Shown: one piece after another, positions 23,160 to 33,939 of the stretch
How the letters are laid out: each line of letters starts with the position of its first letter
Position numbering within the stretch: position 1 is the first letter of the stretch
DNA from: Vitellaria paradoxa
Taxonomy: Eukaryota; Streptophyta; Magnoliopsida; Ericales; Sapotaceae
Assembly: GCA_019916065.1 (NCBI GenBank)
Contig: CM034244.1
Span: 30,131,433-30,195,432 of the forward strand
Direction of reading: 5' to 3'
DNA: 64,000 nucleotides
Program-made: the position numbers and the translations under genes
The notes under the pieces: model-generated
The model's database searches: none
Told to the model about the DNA's origin: nothing
Seen by the model: only the letters and a program-made list of their open reading frames with translations

Positions 23160-24101
23160 AATGGAGAAGATTATGATCATTGGAGCCACAATAGGAAGTG
23201 TTATTAAAATCCCTAAAGCTATGGAGTGTTGTTGAAGATGGTTATCAAAGACCAGTGAAGAGGGTTTGTCACAAGCCCAGAAAAAATAACTTGAATGATA
23301 AAATAGATAAGGATAACAAGGCTATCTTCCAAATTTATCAAGCAGTTGAAAGACCAATTTTTGAGAGAATTTTGAAAGCAGAAACTTTAAAGGAAGCTTA
23401 GGATATTTTGCAGTCGATATATAAAGGTAAAGAAAAAATAAAAAAGGTACGACTTCAATATTTGTGATTAGAATTTGAGAAGTTGCAAAATGCAAGAAAA
23501 TGAGATTGTTGTTGATTATTTTTCAAAGATTACTTTAATTGTTAACCAAATGGCTATCCATGGAGAGGTTTTATAGGAACAAAAGATGACTGAGAAAATT
23601 ATTTGAAGCTTATCACAAAAGTTTGATTTCATTGTAGTAGCCATCGAAGAATCAAAAGATGTGTCATCACTTTCTTTGGAAGATTTGTAGGCTTCTTTAA
23701 AGGCACCTGAGTGTCGTATAAATCAAAGAAATCCACCTTCTAATGGCCAAACTCTCAAATCCAAAATTATGGCAAGCCAAGATGGTCCCCGTCGTGGCAG
23801 TCGTGGTCCAGGTCATGGACATAGAAAAGGTAGCTTCCATGTTAACAGAGGTACTAGAGCTTCTAATTTTCATGGCAATGGAAGAGGCTCATTAGGTAAG
23901 AATAATCATTTTAAAGAAGAAACAAACGATCATTCAAATAATTATCAAAGAGGAAGAGTTCGTGGTTTTAATCAAAGAGGGAAAAGAAACTATAATGAAA
24001 GTTTTCATTGTCTTAAGCCTGGAGATAAAATTAGTGAATGCTGGTATGCACCACCTAATAAAAATGAATCTAGATTGGTTCATAAAAATGAATCAGTTTA
24101 G
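23160..24101 (+). pseudogene. gag: copia-3 gag (broken)
   Basis: Reading with frame changes gives the UBN2-type landmarks LLKSLKLWSVVEDGY (from 23199), then VERPIFERILKAETLKEA, and later FDFIVVAIEESKD. The C-terminal part (23769-24101) is rich in Arg and Gly (RRGSRGPGHGHRKGS) as in the nucleic-acid-binding end of copia gag. The zinc knuckle is degenerate (FHCLKPGDKISECWY). Stops at about 23399 and 23688 and frame shifts make it non-functional. Confidence 0.75.
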
Positions 24102-24106
24102 AAAGA

Positions 24107-24960
24107 TTGTTTAGAATCATTACTATTTGCTTGTCAAGAAATAGTGATATTAATAATCATGTTTGGTATTTGAATAGCGGTTCCAGTAAACATATGTTAG
24201 GGAGCAAGAATTTATTTTCTAGCTTGTTGGAGTCAGATTATAGGAAAATAACAATTGGAAATGCTAGAGCCTATATTATCAAAGGAGTTGGAGAAGTCAC
24301 TTTCAAAACAAAATTTGAAAATTTTGGAAGAAAATGATTTATGTTTACTTTGTTCCAGGTATAAAAAGTAATTTGCCAAGTACTAGGCAACTTTTAGGAA
24401 AAGAATTTAATATATTTTTTCATGATAAAACTATAATCTATCCAAAAAATAATCAAGTTGTGGCAAATAATGGTTTTGGTTAAGAATAATTTTTTTCCAC
24501 TTTGACTTCAAGTGAACATTTTTCATTGTTTTTCTGGTTTTAATGAAGAAGTTTCCAAGTTATGGCGTGACAGGTATGGTCAATTAAATTTCAATGACCT
24601 AAAATTATTGGTGGCAAAGAGAATGGTGAAAGGTCTACCTCACATTAATTAAATGGAGGAGACTTGCGAAGCATGCAATTGGGCAAGCTACACCAATTCT
24701 CATTCCCATCAAAATCTTCTTGGGATGCAAGGCAACCGTTTGAGCTTGTTCATTTAAACTTGTGCGGGACTATGACAGTGCCATCTTTTCGAGGTAACAT
24801 TTACTTCATCTATTTTATTAATGATCACACAAAAAATGTATGGACTTACTTAGTGAAATTAAGAGTTTTCGAACTTCCAAAAATTTCAAAGTAGAAGTTG
24901 AAATATTTTTTGGTTGCCAGTTAAAGAGTTTGAGAACAAATCGAGGGTTTGAATGACTTT
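24107..24960 (+). pseudogene. copia-3 protease and integrase N-terminus (truncated)
   Basis: VWYLNSGSSKHMLGSKNLF is the copia protease motif WYLDSG with the catalytic Asp changed to Asn, which by family knowledge abolishes activity. Downstream lie a pre-integrase remnant (WRDRYGQLNFNDLK) and the integrase start FELVHLNLCGTMTVPSF with FINDHTKNVWTYL. Coding similarity stops near 24955 and LTR-type sequence begins near 24989, marking the deletion. Confidence 0.75.
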
Positions 24961-24988
24961 TAGTATTTCTATAAAGTTACGGCAGGTT

Positions 24989-25293
24989 TTATTGGAAACT
25001 AAACCAAATTTATGAGGCTTAATTCTAGATTTTTCATGAAATTATCTCTAAGAATTTGTTGGACTCTCTCTATTAATTATTGGCTCTTTGATTTCTATGT
25101 GTGACTCTTTGACAAATTGAAAAAGCTTTATTGACAATATAGAAGACATTATAGATTGATATATGTTCATGCTTCCTTCACCCTGTGAATAATTCTCATG
25201 TAATCAGTTGGCATCAAGTGAGCATAATAAAAAGTTTTTATGATTAGAAAAATATTTTCCTCTCTTACTCTCTATTTTTATCCTCTATTAATA
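24989..25293 (+). repeat. 3' LTR of copia-3
   Basis: Counterpart of 22379-22678 with many substitutions. The start is degraded (TTATTGGAAAC for TGTTAGAAAC), as is the end (TTAATA for TTAACA). Confidence 0.8.
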
Positions 25294-26183
25294 ATACAAC
25301 TCGATTACTCCCACCGCACAATTTTTCCGCACCTTTCACCGCTTATGTTTCCACCATTAATTTTTAAATGAATTTATGACTACGATGATTTTAAATGAAA
25401 TACACTAGTGACTACGGATAGTAACCAGTACAAATTAATTAAGCAACGACTTGTGCAAAATAAAAAAGCAGTGAGTATAGATTAAATCTTAATAATAAGA
25501 TGCCACACTTTCGCTGGCAAAGGACACGCTAGAACGTGTAGGACCAACTGTGCGCATGAGTGCGCATGCATTCACTGACAATGATGATCTTACATCCATG
25601 TGAAAATTTTTAAATATATTTATTTTTTAGCAAATAAAAACTGTTAATTTTTGAAATATTGTTAAAAATTAAAATATTCAAGTGTCTAATAGAGGATTTG
25701 AACATATGCCCTCATAATTTCATTGTAAAAAAATAAAAATAAATCAAAAGGTCTGTAACCCGTATTTTGAAAGACACAATTTTCCTCTGGACCATATATG
25801 AAATTCATACAAACAATTAACCTAGGTCAATAATGGTAAACTGTAATGACAGAAAAAAAAAAAAAAAAAAAGTATAGGAGGATATATAAAGTGACAAAAA
25901 GCTGCGTGATCACAAAAACTTCTGATCAGTGTATGAGTTGCCACAGAGATATAACATCCAATTTATTCACAAAAAAAAAAAAAAAAAGAGCAAAAGACTT
26001 GAAAGCAATAATGTGTTGTGTAGCTTTGTTTCGTCAAGTATAGTAACAGCAAAACTCATGGGGGGCCATGCAGTAAGATGGTGTTCCGGTGATGTGCTTC
26101 TTTAATGAACACCGCCAACCAAAAACTCAGGCTTGGGACCTTTCATTTACTATGGTCATGCCACTTCTATGCACCACTTCCAG
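25294..26183. other. Upstream intergenic region of the Ole e 1-type gene
   Basis: Unique, moderately AT-rich DNA with two A runs (25852-25871 and 25971-25987). No gene or clear repeat. It should contain the promoter of the downstream gene, but only the TATA-like site is distinct. Confidence 0.5.
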
Positions 26184-26193
26184 TATATTTATA
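26184..26193 (+). promoter_or_regulatory. TATA-like box of the Ole e 1-type gene
   Basis: TATATTTATA lies about 100 bp upstream of the ATG at 26290, followed by a CT-rich leader (CTATCTCTTTTCTATCTC) typical of plant 5' UTRs. Position and sequence fit a core promoter; the start site itself is inferred. Confidence 0.5.
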
Positions 26194-26289
26194 GGTTGCC
26201 TTGCCATCTTCTCTGATCAATTACAACTCAGTTTAACTATCTATCTCTTTTCTATCTCTATCTCTGGCTGATCATCATTGTTTGCTTCC

Positions 26290-28035
26290 ATGGTGATGGC
26301 TTTTCCTTCGATTATTTCTGCACTACTTGTGTTTGCTGTGGTGGTTCTTGCTAGAGTTGAACTCTCTTCATGCCACGTCTTGAAGGGTTCTGTCACTTGC
26401 CTTGATTGCAATGACCACTTCAATCTTTCCGGTTTGTTCTAACTCTTCTTCTATATATATATACACTACTTAAAAGACCTAATGAGAGAGCGTGAGAGAG
26501 AGAGAAAGAGAGAGATTGCACATTTATATAAACTTTGTGATTATTAACAATGTTTATAACAATATATATGTGTGTGTTTTCTGGAAGGGTACGTAGTGTT
26601 ATTAGAGACATTTTACACAGAGAAAGTTAATCGAATTAGTTAGTAAACTTATAGTTTATTGCTTTTAGATGGCTTTTTGTTTTTAAAAAATAATAAACTC
26701 ATAAATTTATCACTTGAATGGATTGTAAATTAAATCGATGTAATTTAATGAAAGTAATTATTTTAACCACGCAAAACAAAAATAAATTAACAAAATTCCG
26801 TACCCATTCTCATTTGGTTAGGAAACAGTTTAATTAGAGTTGAGTTAACCATATTCTTTTTCACGCAAACACAACCGTCACCATGATTTTAATTCAAAAT
26901 TGAGAAGAAAAATAAGATATTCTATATATATATATAGTTTTATTTTTCAATTACGAAATAATATATTCTGCTTACTAAAAGGTGAAAAAAAGTAAAATTT
27001 ACACGAGAAACATCACAGTAACTTAACGCTCCATTTCTTTCAACCTAAATGGAGCCTTAATTGGTTGAGAATGGCCTAAGAGTGCAACTGGTACTTATTA
27101 ATTTTTCATTGCAAATTTAGAAATTTGGTAAGTGCATAATTTTGCAAGAGTTTCTCCTCTCAAAATTTTTCATTTAGATTTTACCTATACTTACCCAATA
27201 TTTGAGCACTATGAATACTTTGCGAACCAAAATTTATTTCCTAGAAGAGGATCTTCCTCGTCACAAACAAATTAAAATTAAATAAAAAATAATGAAACCT
27301 TCTCCCAATATTTCAACTTAGGGGATGTTTAGTTTTTTAAAAAAATATAAAAAAAAATTAATTTTCACTAACGTTTTTCAATTTTCTCTAATTAAATTTT
27401 GTTACGTGTTACGTTTATACTAATTTTTTATTTTTATCTTTTTGTCATCTAAACACCACCTCAAAACAACCTAAAATAAGCCAATTTCTTCCAAAAAAAA
27501 AAAAAAATACACACACACACACAAAATTAATTTAATTAGAAACTAATTATATATCATTCTTCGCCTTCTTCTTTTTCATCATCACCATCATCATACATAT
27601 ATATATATATATATATATGTTTCAGATATAAAGCTTGCAGTGAAGTGCAGCCGAGTGAAGAAAGTAGCCGTAGCAACCACAGAAGAAGATGGGACCTTCA
27701 AGACCGATCTTCCCTCAGACACCGCAACCTTAAACTGCCTAGCCAGGATCGAAGGTGGTCCTCGCCAGCTTTACGTCTCGAGGAAGAACATGGTGTCGAA
27801 GACTGTGAAGGTGAAGGTCCCAGCAGCAGCAGCTGGTGATGATGATGAGGCCGATTACTACACCATCTCCACTCCTCTCACCTTCTACTCTTCTTGCCCT
27901 TTGTCCGAGGAGGACTCAGCAAAATGTGGGATTGCCTCATCCAAGACCATTGGTCTTCTTCTTCCACCAGCCTGGGGAATGGCTCCTCCTACCTTCTATA
28001 TTAATCCTTTCCTCCCCATCATAGGCATTCCTTAA
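26290..28035 (+). CDS. Pollen Ole e 1 allergen/extensin family protein, two exons
   Basis: Exon 1 is 26290-26431 and exon 2 is 27626-28035, joined across a GT-AG phase-1 intron of 1194 bp (donor G|GTTTGT, acceptor TTTCAG|ATATAA); 183 residues. An N-terminal hydrophobic signal peptide (SIISALLVFAVVVLA, residues 7-21) directs secretion to the cell wall. The Ole e 1 domain spans about 30-140, with LKGSVTCLDC, the exon-joint motif NLSDIKLAVKC, VATTEEDGTFKTDLPSD and GGPRQLYVSRKN. Cysteines are at 28, 37, 40, 55, 85, 138 and 148. The C-terminus is Pro/hydrophobic rich (LLPPAWGMAPPTFYINPF). The family is secreted and linked to cell walls or pollen; the biochemical role is generally unknown. No disruption is seen, so this is probably the only working gene here. 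Confidence 0.9.
27315..27470. mobile_element. MITE-like insertion in the intron of the Ole e 1-type gene
   Basis: GGGGATGTTTAG (27321-27332) faces CTAAACACCACCTC (27450-27463), an imperfect inverted repeat bounding about 140 bp of AT-rich non-coding DNA. No target duplication was read. It lies wholly within the intron, on the acceptor-proximal side. Confidence 0.45.
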
Positions 28036-28203
28036 TTTAGTAAGTTGTTTGAGTGTTGTTAATTGTGAGGTTACTATTTAATTTATAGTATGATAAGAAG
28101 GGAGACAAGACCACTGAGACTTTCTATGGTTTTAATTTGTGGGATATATATCTATATATATGCATAGAGTTGATGTGATATGTCCTCTCCACTAGATTAT
28201 TGT

Positions 28204-28209
28204 AATAAA
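28204..28209 (+). terminator. Likely polyadenylation signal
   Basis: AATAAA about 170 bp after the stop codon of the Ole e 1-type gene, in a T-rich context usual for plant 3' UTRs. Confidence 0.5.
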
Positions 28210-29441
28210 CTTGCACCAAGATGTGTTGGCTGGTAGCAAAGAGTACCGCTAATTAATGGGTTCTGTTCTAATATTGTCATTTGCATGGATGTGGATCTCT
28301 CTCTCTCTCTCTCTCAAGTAATTTTATTTGTATTTTTTCAAGAAAATAGGTAAATATTCCAGAAATTAAATATTAATTCCTTCGAATTTATTCTTTTGAA
28401 CTGACAAGTGCACAAATATTCCACTGGGTACTTTTTTTATAATTTATTTTTTTATTTTTATTTTTATTTTATTTTTTTATTATTATTATTTTTTGGTAAC
28501 TTAAGTTTGCTTTCTCGTCACTTTTAATTTTTTAAAGAAGCCAACTGGTTTTCACATTATATATATCTTAAAGTGGAACCATAAAAATTTAATTTGTCAT
28601 GACAGCGTTATAAATAAAATATATTTTTACAATTCTATTGATTTAGAATAATAAATCTACCATTTTTTCATATTACTTTATTTAATTATTTTCTTATTAT
28701 ATTTTCTGATCAGTACTAGATTTGCTCAAGTATCTTCCTAATTCTCTCTCTATATCTATTGGCCAAAATAGTTTTAGCTGTGTTTTGGTCTTGGGATTAG
28801 CCTCCCCGTTTTCAAACAGAGTTAGGTTGAGAACTAAGGTACTAAGCTGTCATTTGGCAAACGTTATAGAATTTAATTTTTTTTTATATTTTTAACCTTT
28901 TTCGCTGAGATTTATTTTTTATAATTTTTAATTATATTATTGACATCATCACATATATATATATATATATATATCAAAAAAGAAAACTTGTGGATAAGTG
29001 AAAAAAGACAATCTTTCTTTGTCCTGTGCATCAATTCTCTATTCGTTTCATAAATGTGAATAATATTTTTAAAAATTATTAAAAATTAAATATTAATAAA
29101 AAATCAAACAATACTAAAAGATAGACAATGAATTCCCTAACTGTGGGCAAAAGAAACCTAGCTAAGAGTTGTCTTTCCGTAAAATTTAGCCTTGAAATTT
29201 ATTTCGGAAACCAGCTTGAATAAAAGATTATTTTAGATTATCCATTTATTAATGGATGTAATATATACGAGGGGGTTTGGTTTACAAAGTTTTATTCAAA
29301 AAAATTAACTTTTATCAAATTTTTTTAATTTTCTCTACTAAACACAAAATCAACTTTCTTTAACTTTTATTAATTTTTAACAATTTTCTTTAATTTTTAC
29401 TAACTTTTATTAATTTTTATCAAACACTTAAAAAATAATGC
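28210..29441. other. AT-rich intergenic DNA
   Basis: Contains (CT)n at about 28299-28315 and (AT)n at about 28949-28973. Near 29275-29440 a GGGTTTGGTTTACAAAG start with TTTTAACTTTTATTAATT repeats resembles an old MITE without a clear right end. Confidence 0.5.
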
Positions 29442-29557
29442 CATGTGTGAACTTAGGAGCCTTTGGTACCCAAAAATCAAAAAAAGTGAGTCGGGTTTCA
29501 ATGTGTAAACTTGGGGGCCTTTAGTATTCAAAAATTAGAAAAAGTGAGTCGGATTTC
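29442..29557. repeat. 58-bp tandem duplication
   Basis: Two adjacent copies of a unit starting ATGTGTGAACTTAGGAGCC or ATGTGTAAACTTGGGGGCC and ending in GTGAGTCGG(G/A)TTTCA, with about seven differences. Confidence 0.75.
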
Positions 29558-30055
29558 AACTTTTTTGGCATTTAGTTACATAACCCAAAAATTTTGATTA
29601 GACTCGTTCGAACTATTCTAATCAAAAGGGTTGCCAGAAAGTTGATAAATGTTGAGAAAATTTGACAAAAATTATTAAATATTGGCAGAATTTGTCTAAA
29701 TTGATAAAAATTTGTAAAATTTAGAGTTTGAAAATAAACACACACAAAATTAAAATTATCAAAAAAAATTTGTAAAAATTTATAAAAATTTATGCACCAA
29801 ACAACCCTTGGCAATTCACACCAAGCGGCTGGCCCCATATATATATAAACACTATATGTTAAATATTAAACTTGATTTTATTGGTGAAACGGAATGGCAA
29901 TTAGCTAGAGGAATTTATTGGTAAAGGGGTTACAATTATTTATATTTAACGAATAAATTATAGGAGTTACGGACAATAAATTATTAAAACTAAAATTATC
30001 TTTTATTTGCATTTGGTTTTGTATAACGTCCAAATGACTTATAATAGCATTAGAT

Positions 30056-31349
30056 GACCTTTATTTAGTGAAGGAATTGCTAGATCATAGCTCCTTGGTG
30101 GATAATGCTAAACCGTGGATCCTTATGGGGGATTTTAATGTGGTAAGGCATGGAGAAGAGAAGAAATGAGGAAAGGGTATTGACAAGCAAGCCGTCCATG
30201 AATTTAATGAGTTCCCTGAAGCCTTGGAAGTGGTAGATCTTAGATACTCAGGATGTCAGTTTACTTGGAGCAACAAGCAACATGATGGGGTTCGAATCTA
30301 CGGCAAATTGGATAGGGCACTTGTGAATGAAAAATGGCTGAAGTTATATATCAATTCAGAAGCTTTCTTTCCTACTCCAGGCATTTCAGATCATTGTCCA
30401 GTTGTAACAAGCATTCAAGCCAATATGAAAATAGGGTTAAAGCCATTCAAATTTTTTAACTATTGGACAATGCACTAAGACTTTGTAGGTGTAGTTGAAG
30501 CAAGCTGGTCCGAGCATGTCTGGGGCTCTCTAATGTTCAAGTTATGTTCCAAGCTTAAATCTCTTAAGCTTGCCCTTAAAGCTTTCAATGCTAAAAGCTT
30601 TAGTTGTCCTTCCACTAAAGTCTTGGCGACAAAAGAAGAACTTGATGCAATACAAAGAGAGGTGCAGCTCAATCCTAGCCAAGATCTTATCAATCAAGAA
30701 GCCAAAGCCTTTGAGGCCTACACACGGCTAGCTCTTACTGAGGAAGCTTTCTATAAACAAAAAGGAAGGGACAACACAATCAAGATGGGAGATTATAACA
30801 CTTCTTATTTCCATAGGAAGGTTAAGGCCCACTGCTCAAGGAATAAGATTCTATCTATTATACATAATCAATATTTTTGTAGTGTTAATCAAAAGAATTT
30901 GAAGTATATATTTTTAGGTGTCCTTTCTCAACTGAAGTCCAAACCAACATTTTGCAAATGTGCCAAATTGTGAAGCCTACTTAACCATGGCAAGAAGAAG
31001 TTAAATAGGCAATTGATAAGTTCAAGGGGAAAATTTTTAAAAGCATTATATGCAAACTAGCTTGGGCAGCTCTAGTGTATCACATATGGCGGAAGCGTAA
31101 AACAAGAACATTCAAAAGACTTTCATCCTCTCTAGAGTGCATCACCAACAGCATCAAGCATGACATAAGACTAAAAGCTTCCCAGTTGTCTAAAATCAAA
31201 TGACATAAGAAAATACCAACCTATGTATATCATGGGGAATTCCATTTTGTAATTAAATTGTATACAGGAGTATGCCCCCAAGATGATGTAAATATTTCCT
31301 AATTAATCCAAAATTCACTTATTTACCAAAAAAAAGACCTTTATTTAGT
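30056..31349 (+). mobile_element. 5'-truncated, internally deleted LINE with 14-bp TSD
   Basis: Perfect duplication GACCTTTATTTAGT at 30056-30069 and 31336-31349, with an oligo-A tail (31328-31335) just before the right copy. This is the signature of target-primed reverse transcription. The body starts inside the endonuclease domain (WILMGDFNVVRHGEE) and has QFTWSNKQHDGVRIYGKLDRALVN and SDHCPVVTS, then jumps to a 3' end with AWAALVYHIWRKRKTRTFKR, as found after the RT in plant L1-type ORF2. Nearly all of the RT domain is missing. Confidence 0.85.
30115..30973 (+). pseudogene. LINE ORF2 endonuclease fragment
   Basis: Apurinic-type endonuclease/exonuclease/phosphatase fold, C-terminal half: GDFN (metal and catalytic Asp/Asn), LDRALVN, and the SDHCPV active-site Asp-His. 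A stop at about 30167 and one at about 30476 interrupt it. Residues after 30533 (LKSLKLALKAFNAKSFSC, then GDYNTSYFHRKVKAH) are the linker that precedes the RT domain in plant L1 elements. The RT itself is not present. Non-functional. Confidence 0.8.
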
Positions 31350-31559
31350 TTTTGAAAGTTTTCTTTTGAAGTGGTATCAACTTATGAAGAGATAAGAAAA
31401 TGCGAATAAAAATATGAGTTGTGAATTCCTCTTCTATTTCATATATCTTTGTGTGTTTTATGTTTATTATGCTTCCAACAAAGTGGTATCCGAGCAAAAT
31501 TTCAGTAAAACGTCTTCTAAAGTAGCCACTCTTTCTTTCCAATACCCATAACTCACCTA

Positions 31560-32430
31560 GCTCAATTATGTGAATTAGGCAATATGGATGAGAGCTAACC
31601 TTGGTTCTCAAGGATCATGGGAGAACGTTAAATGAGCCCCAAAATGAAGGGACTTTTGACAGTAGCCCAATAGGAAATATTGGAAAAAGAAAGGAAGAAA
31701 GATCAATGTGCACCTACCGTTATCCATCAAGGCTTAGATGATGACATGTCTGAGAAGGTTGCCAATGAAACCAACTCCAAATAAATATGGGAATTAACTC
31801 TTCGAAACGCCATCATGGGAGTTGAAAAAGTAAAGAAAGTGCGTTTTCAAACTCTTAGGGCTGAGTTTGAATTTCTTTTAATGAAAAAGAGTGAATTCAT
31901 TTTAGATTATTTCACAAGAGTCTTGGCAATGGTGAATCAAATGAAGAGGCTTGGAGAAAAATTAGAAGGTGTTTGTGTCATTGAGAAGATTCTTCGCTCT
32001 CTCAACTCAAAATTCAATCATATGGTAGTAGACATTGAAGAGTCTAAGGATTTGGAGGTCATGTCCATCATTGAATTAAATGGATCCTTATGGACCCATG
32101 AAGAAAGAATGTGCCGTGGCAAGCAAGAGTAAGTTGAATAAGCCTTGCAAGCGAAGCTTTCATTGAAAGGCAAAAGAGAAGCTTATAAAAGTGGTAGGAA
32201 AAGCTAAGGACAAGGAAGAGGTCAAGGTCGTGGGCGACGACGTGGACATGGTCGTGGAAGAGGAAGATATGAGCAAAATTTTTCACAAGAAGGAAGAAAT
32301 CAAAATTCTTCAAGAGATCGTGGAAGAGGAAAAGGTAACTATAAAAGATATAATGGGGTAAAGAATGACAAAAGTCAAGTTGAATATTATTCTTGTGGAA
32401 CATATGGGCATTATTCTTGTGAGCTAGCAT
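31560..32430 (+). pseudogene. gag: copia-2 gag (broken)
   Basis: UBN2-type gag: [21 protein letters not shown], then [20 protein letters not shown], and [22 protein letters not shown] basic Arg/Gly-rich stretch (RGRGRGRRRGHGRG-like, about 32215-32270) and a degenerate zinc knuckle (YYSCGTYGHYSCEL) follow. Stops at about 31634, 31669 and 32130 break the frame. Confidence 0.8.
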
Positions 32431-32459
32431 TATTCCTTACACTAAAAAAAGAACCCAAT

Positions 32460-33560
32460 GGTGAGAAGAGTGCATGGTATCTACACAATGGAGCTAGTAA
32501 TCACATGATGGGTGATAGAAGTAAATTTGTGGAACTTGACACCAAAGTGATAGGCTATGTGCGCTTTGGTGTTGAATCAAATGTGGAGATTGGAGGCAAA
32601 GAGACAATATTGTTTGAGGCAAATAATGTGAGCCATAAGATTCTTCCCAATGTTTATTACATTCCTAAAATGAAAAATAATATTTTGAGTATTGGACAAC
32701 CTATGGAGAGTGGTTGCAAAATTAGCATAGAAGATCATTTTCTTTAGCTTAGAGACAAAAAAGGGAATCTTATTGCTAAGGTTCCTATGACAAGAAATCG
32801 CATGTTCTTGCTCAATATGAAGACCATTGAAGCCATGTGTTTGAAAACTTTTGTTAAAGATGCATCATGGATTTAGTATATGAGATATGGGCATCTAAAT
32901 TTTGGTGGGCTTAAAGACTTTGGAGCAAAGAAAAAAGTAAAAGTTATTCCAACAATTGATCACCCTGATTAATTATGTGAAGCTTTCTTACTTGGCGAGC
33001 ATCCAAGAAAGAGTTTTCCTAAGCAATCCAAATCAAAAGCCACCGAGCTACTTCAGCTTGTTCATGCAGATGTTTGTGGTCCAATCAAGCACACATCTCT
33101 TGGTAAAAGCTCTTACTTTTGATAACTGTTTACAAAAAATATGAGTTTATTTTTTAAAGCAAAAGAGTGAGGCTTTTGAGGCATTTAAAAAATTCGAAAC
33201 TCTTGTTGAAAATGAAAGCGGCTACGAGATCAAATCTTTAAGAATAGACATATGAATACAAGGCTTTCTATGAGACACATGGAATTTGCTATCCCTTGAC
33301 TATTCTTAGATCTCCACAACAAAATGGAGTTGTCGAAAGGAAAAATAGAACAATCCTTAATATGGTAAGAACTATGTTGAAAAGCAAGACAATGCCAAAA
33401 GAGTTTTAGGCTAAAGAAATAGCATTTGCAGTTTATATCTCTAATCATTCACCTACCAAAAGTTTGAAAGATATGACACCCCAAAAAGCATGGAGTAGAT
33501 AGAAGCCAAATGTGTCACACTTGCAGGTCTTTGGATCAGTTGCCTATATTCAAGCTTTAG
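32460..33560 (+). pseudogene. copia-2 protease and integrase (broken)
   Basis: The protease motif reads AWYLHNGASNHMMGD, where the family has D-(T/S)-G, so the catalytic Asp is lost. Then comes a pre-integrase segment (MRYGHLNFGGLKD) and integrase remnants LVHADVCGPIKH, SPQQNGVVERKNRTILNM and TPQKAWSR. Stops and frame changes throughout. Confidence 0.8.
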
Positions 33561-33939
33561 AATAAAAGAGATCAAAGCTTGATGATAGGAGCAAGAAGTT
33601 TGTGTTTATTAGCTATGATGAGAACTCAAAAGGCTACAAGTTATTCAATCTAAGCAACAACAAAGTTATGATTAGCAGGGATGTTGAATTTGAAAAAGTT
33701 ACAACATGGAATTGAAGGACACAAGTTGAAGCTGCTTATGATTTTCTCCCTTACTTTGATGAAGAAGAAACTCCAATACAAGAAGTCCAAGGTGAAAGTG
33801 AACTTCCAATAACACTAGTGTCATCCTCTACAACATCATCATCTTCTCTTTCATCTAGCTCAAATGAAGGCCCTCATAGATATTGAAGTCTTATGGAAAT
33901 CTATGAAGAAACTAAAAGGTTAGACAATGAGAATTTATT

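Larger units (their letters stand above)
22379..25293 (+). mobile_element. Internally deleted Ty1/copia element (copia-3)
   Basis: LTRs at 22379-22678 and about 24989-25293 flank only 2.3 kb holding gag, protease and the start of integrase. RT and RNase H are absent, so a deletion joined integrase sequence to DNA next to the 3' LTR. The 5' LTR runs TGTTAGAAAC to TTTAACA. The following GTGGTATTAGAACC is a degraded initiator-Met-type PBS. No target duplication could be read. The gag and protease motifs (LLKSLKLWSVVEDGY) point to a lineage different from copia-1. Confidence 0.85.
29857..31480 (+). repeat. 5' LTR of copia-2, split by a LINE
   Basis: LTR sequence occupies 29857-30069 and 31350-31480. 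It resumes after the LINE with TTTGAAAGTTTTCTTTTGAAG and ends TATGCTTCCAACA. Comparison with the 3' LTR, whose ATCCTTTATTTAGTTC is uninterrupted, proves the split. Confidence 0.88.

Noticed and set aside
22374..25300. A target duplication for copia-3
   Set aside because: AGACG before the 5' LTR and ATACA after the 3' LTR do not match; the site has decayed or was rearranged.
27645..28024. Alternative open frames inside exon 2 of the Ole e 1-type gene
   Set aside because: They are out of frame with the clear family match and give low-complexity products.
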